From Flaviramulus sp. (GTDB lineage Bacteria > Bacteroidota > Bacteroidia > Flavobacteriales > Flavobacteriaceae): a DNA stretch of 7,865 nt. Shown here in pieces: positions 5,881 to 7,865 of the stretch. The notes under the pieces were generated by a model. It did not search any database. It had not been told where the DNA came from and saw nothing but the letters and a program-made list of their open reading frames with translations. The stretch is from contig JALRJA010000374.1 of the NCBI GenBank assembly GCA_023255235.1, positions 1 to 7,865 on the forward strand, read 5' to 3'. The first letter of the stretch is position 1. Each line of letters opens with the position of its first letter. The position numbers were made by a program, and so were the translations under genes.

Positions 5881-7770
5881 TTACTTAATCTCCTTTAAAG
5901 CATTATCAATAAGTGTTCTTAAATGTTGTTTGTGAGCTTTAGAAGCAACATTCCCATGAGGTACAGCCATATTTTTTATAGCTTTTAAATTATATAAAGC
6001 CATAGATTTAGCATTGTTTGTATAGTTGTAACTTTGTTTGCCTGTTAACATGCCAATTAGCATATTAGTATATTCAATTTGAAGATTTTGTCTAAATGAA
6101 TTTACATTGCCAGAAATATCAGATTTAAAGATAGCATTGTTTAAATCTGTCATAAAAGTGGCTAAGCTATAAGTATTACCATACAATTCAGAGTCTGTAA
6201 TTCGTTGTTGTGTATTGTAATGCAAAAGGTGATTTAACACGTTTTTTTGATAAGTTAAAACTTGGCTATGTATTTTTGGGTCTTCAGGACCTGTTCTAAA
6301 ATTAAAGCCTCTACGCTGCATAGCTAAATAGTTATACAAATCGTTTGGAGCATCAAAAGCATCTGGTGCAAAAATGTATTTGTTAAGTGCATTTATAGCT
6401 CGTTTTTGGTCATTAAAGCTAACTGGCGTGTATGGTTGTGTTCCACCACTTTGTCCTGCCATAGCACGATCTACATAAACACCACCAATATATCTTGAAA
6501 TCACATTGGCAGCACCTGCTTTTTGTGAACTTAATAAATAATAAACACGACGTAGTTCTTGATATGATTCGTTGTTTTTTATAAATTTTTGCTTGGCTGT
6601 TTTCATTAAATCATTAGATAACTCAATTCTATCTATAGAGTAGGTAATAGCATCGTTAGATTGATCGTTGGTCATTACCCTTGGGTCAATTGCTTTACCC
6701 GGAGAACGCATATCATCGGCATCATTTCCAAAAATAAGTTCAGGATTGGTAGATTTTTTCAACAAGTCTGCTTTTTCTTTTTCGCTATTAAAAGGTGTAT
6801 AACCAAATTGAATAGCCCAAATATCATAAGGTCCAACTGTTACATCATCATATTGCCCTTGTTTACTTCTGTCTCTGGTAATGTTTAGAGTAGCATAATC
6901 CATTACCGATGCTGTTAAGCATTTACCTTTAATAAACTCAGCATCAGCAAGTTGTTCTGGAGAGAATAACTGGCTAGCTTTCATATTATGGTTTAAACCT
7001 AAAGTATGACCTACTTCATGCATAATTAAAGCTAACATAGATTCTTTTTTTATTCTTTCCATTTCTAAATCTGAAGCTCCTGTAGCAAAAGCTACCGTAT
7101 TTGCAAACATGATGTCTTGGTGCATTTGATGTCCTAAAGAACAATAGGTTGCATCATTTTTGTTATGCTTAGATGCTTCAAAGGGTTCTTCTAAAGTAGC
7201 CAATTCAAAAACGTTATCATAAAAAACTCTATTGGTAAAATGTACATATTCAAGCATGATATCGGCTCCTAAAATTTGTCCTGTTTTTGGGTTTACAAAA
7301 CTTGGACCATAGCCACCAAATGGAGGTTCAGGAGAGGAAGTCCAACGCAATACGTTATATCTTATATCGCCAGCATCCCAATTGGCATCGTCTGGCTGTA
7401 TTTTAACAACAACTGCATTTTTAAAACCAGCTTTTTCAAAAGCAACATTCCATTTTAAAACACCTTCTTTTATAGTTTCTCGCCATTCATGTGGTGTTGA
7501 GTTTTCTATCCACCAAGTTATAGGTTCTACAGGTTCTGAAATGGCTGCATTGGGGTCTTTCTTTTTTAAATTCCAACGGTGTATTAAATCACGATATGGT
7601 GTAGAACTAGTTGATGTTTGATCGTTTACTTCTGTTAAAAAATAACCTACTCTTGGGTCGTCTAGTCTAATTTCATCGCTAGTAAAATTTTCACTTGCAA
7701 TTAATTCAACTGTATGGTTTTGTCTAAATTGCTCACCATCTAATATTTTTGTAATTACTGGATCTATCAT
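5881..7770 (-). CDS. Chimeric open frame: GlyA-like start joined to a headless zinc metalloprotease (DUF5117/DUF4953-type)
   Basis: From about residue 35 on, this is the catalytic and C-terminal part of the large zinc-dependent metalloproteases of Bacteroidota (DUF5117/DUF4953, metzincin-like). Landmarks are DDPRVGYF (37-44), HRWNLKKKDPNAA (64-76), EPVEPITWWIEN (79-90), AFEKAGFKNAVV (110-121), RYNVLRWTSSP (137-147), YGPSFVNPKTGQILGAD (154-170), the zinc site HEVGHTLGLNH with His251, Glu252, His255 and His261, and the Met-turn SVMDY (288-292). Family members usually run to roughly 800-900 residues, with a Sec or lipoprotein signal and an N-terminal region of about 250 residues before this point. 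Here all of that is missing. Residues 1-33 read instead as the start of serine hydroxymethyltransferase (see 7672-7770). As drawn, the product would carry an intact active site but no export signal, so it is unlikely to be a working protease. Assembly chimera or a genuine deletion are both possible. The 3' end faces the shared terminator. Confidence 0.82.
   Translation of the reverse strand: MIDPVITKILDGEQFRQNHTVELIASENFTSDEIRLDDPRVGYFLTEVNDQTSTSSTPYRDLIHRWNLKKKDPNAAISEPVEPITWWIENSTPHEWRETIKEGVLKWNVAFEKAGFKNAVVVKIQPDDANWDAGDIRYNVLRWTSSPEPPFGGYGPSFVNPKTGQILGADIMLEYVHFTNRVFYDNVFELATLEEPFEASKHNKNDATYCSLGHQMHQDIMFANTVAFATGASDLEMERIKKESMLALIMHEVGHTLGLNHNMKASQLFSPEQLADAEFIKGKCLTASVMDYATLNITRDRSKQGQYDDVTVGPYDIWAIQFGYTPFNSEKEKADLLKKSTNPELIFGNDADDMRSPGKAIDPRVMTNDQSNDAITYSIDRIELSNDLMKTAKQKFIKNNESYQELRRVYYLLSSQKAGAANVISRYIGGVYVDRAMAGQSGGTQPYTPVSFNDQKRAINALNKYIFAPDAFDAPNDLYNYLAMQRRGFNFRTGPEDPKIHSQVLTYQKNVLNHLLHYNTQQRITDSELYGNTYSLATFMTDLNNAIFKSDISGNVNSFRQNLQIEYTNMLIGMLTGKQSYNYTNNAKSMALYNLKAIKNMAVPHGNVASKAHKQHLRTLIDNALKEIK
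7672..7770 (-). pseudogene. glyA: 5' fragment of serine hydroxymethyltransferase gene
   Basis: The first 33 codons of the large open frame encode a peptide ending TVELIASENFTSDE. ELIASENF is the near-invariant N-terminal signature of serine hydroxymethyltransferase, which interconverts serine and glycine using PLP and tetrahydrofolate. In GlyA it is followed by a conserved stretch leading to LTNKYAEGYPG, but here the frame switches directly to metalloprotease sequence (RLDDPRVGYF). The preceding residues (KILDGEQFRQNH) align with the usual 'DLI..E..RQ..G' helix. The ATG at 7770 is 8 bases after the stop of the isocitrate lyase-like gene, so this start is at a plausible native position. No PLP lysine or other GlyA region remains in the window. 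Confidence 0.75.
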
Positions 7771-7778
7771 ATTAAACC

Positions 7779-7865
7779 TTAAAATTGTTCTGCTTCAGTT
7801 GAATGCTTGTTAGCAACAGTGCTAGTAGCGCCAACGGCTTCACTGATTAAGTCAAAGTAGCCAAC
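7779..7865 (-). CDS. aceA: Isocitrate lyase-like protein, C-terminal 28 residues (runs off window)
   Basis: Reading in from the window edge on the minus strand gives VGYFDLISEAVG, then ATSTVANKHSTEAEQF and a TAA stop at 7781-7779. The pattern 'VG.GYFD...... SSTtA..GSTE..QF' is the typical end of isocitrate lyase, which cleaves isocitrate to glyoxylate and succinate in the glyoxylate shunt. The match covers the extreme C-terminus only; the catalytic KKCGH region is outside the window, so a related PEP-mutase-family enzyme is not excluded. The GlyA-like start lies 8 bases downstream, implying cotranscription if the order is native. Confidence 0.68.
   Translation of the reverse strand, partial: VGYFDLISEAVGATSTVANKHSTEAEQF

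Overview
The window looks like chromosomal DNA from a member of the Flavobacteriaceae (Bacteroidota). The DNA is strongly AT-rich. Starts lack Shine-Dalgarno sequences, and several genes have a TAnnTTTG box upstream, the flavobacterial -7 promoter element. A DUF3822-type protein, a short RecD2/Dda-like helicase and an envelope-sugar operon also fit that group. The assignment rests on these features, not on a database search.

Left part (1-976, minus strand): the 5' part of a DUF3822-family gene overlaps the end of an unrecognised protein with two N-terminal membrane segments. These diverge from a plus-strand SF1B helicase (1105-2529) across a 128-bp AT-rich gap with a candidate -7 box for each direction.

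Middle part (2614-5709, plus strand): four tightly packed genes, kdsB (CMP-Kdo synthetase), a C1-capped HAD phosphatase-like protein, a close relative of Shewanella KdnB (Kdo 8-oxidase of the iron-ADH fold), and a small PlsC-type acyltransferase. KdnB beside KdsB suggests that this organism makes 8-amino-Kdo (Kdo8N) for its lipopolysaccharide core instead of, or as well as, Kdo. The transaminase KdnA, needed to complete that route, is not in the window. The operon ends at a hairpin terminator shared with the convergent gene.

Right part (5881-7865, minus strand): a large open frame holds the catalytic C-terminal two thirds of a secreted-type zinc metalloprotease (HExxHxxGxxH plus Met-turn). 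Its first ~33 codons are instead the start of serine hydroxymethyltransferase (GlyA). Eight bases before that start lies the stop of an isocitrate lyase-like gene (3' end only). This aceA / glyA-start / headless-protease arrangement is the most anomalous structure in the window. It is either an assembly chimera or a real deletion/recombination junction near 7666-7674.

The gene-free gaps (977-1104, 2530-2613, 5710-5880) are all under 300 bases and hold only the promoter boxes and terminator listed. I saw no RNA genes, CRISPR arrays, insertion sequences or sizeable repeats.
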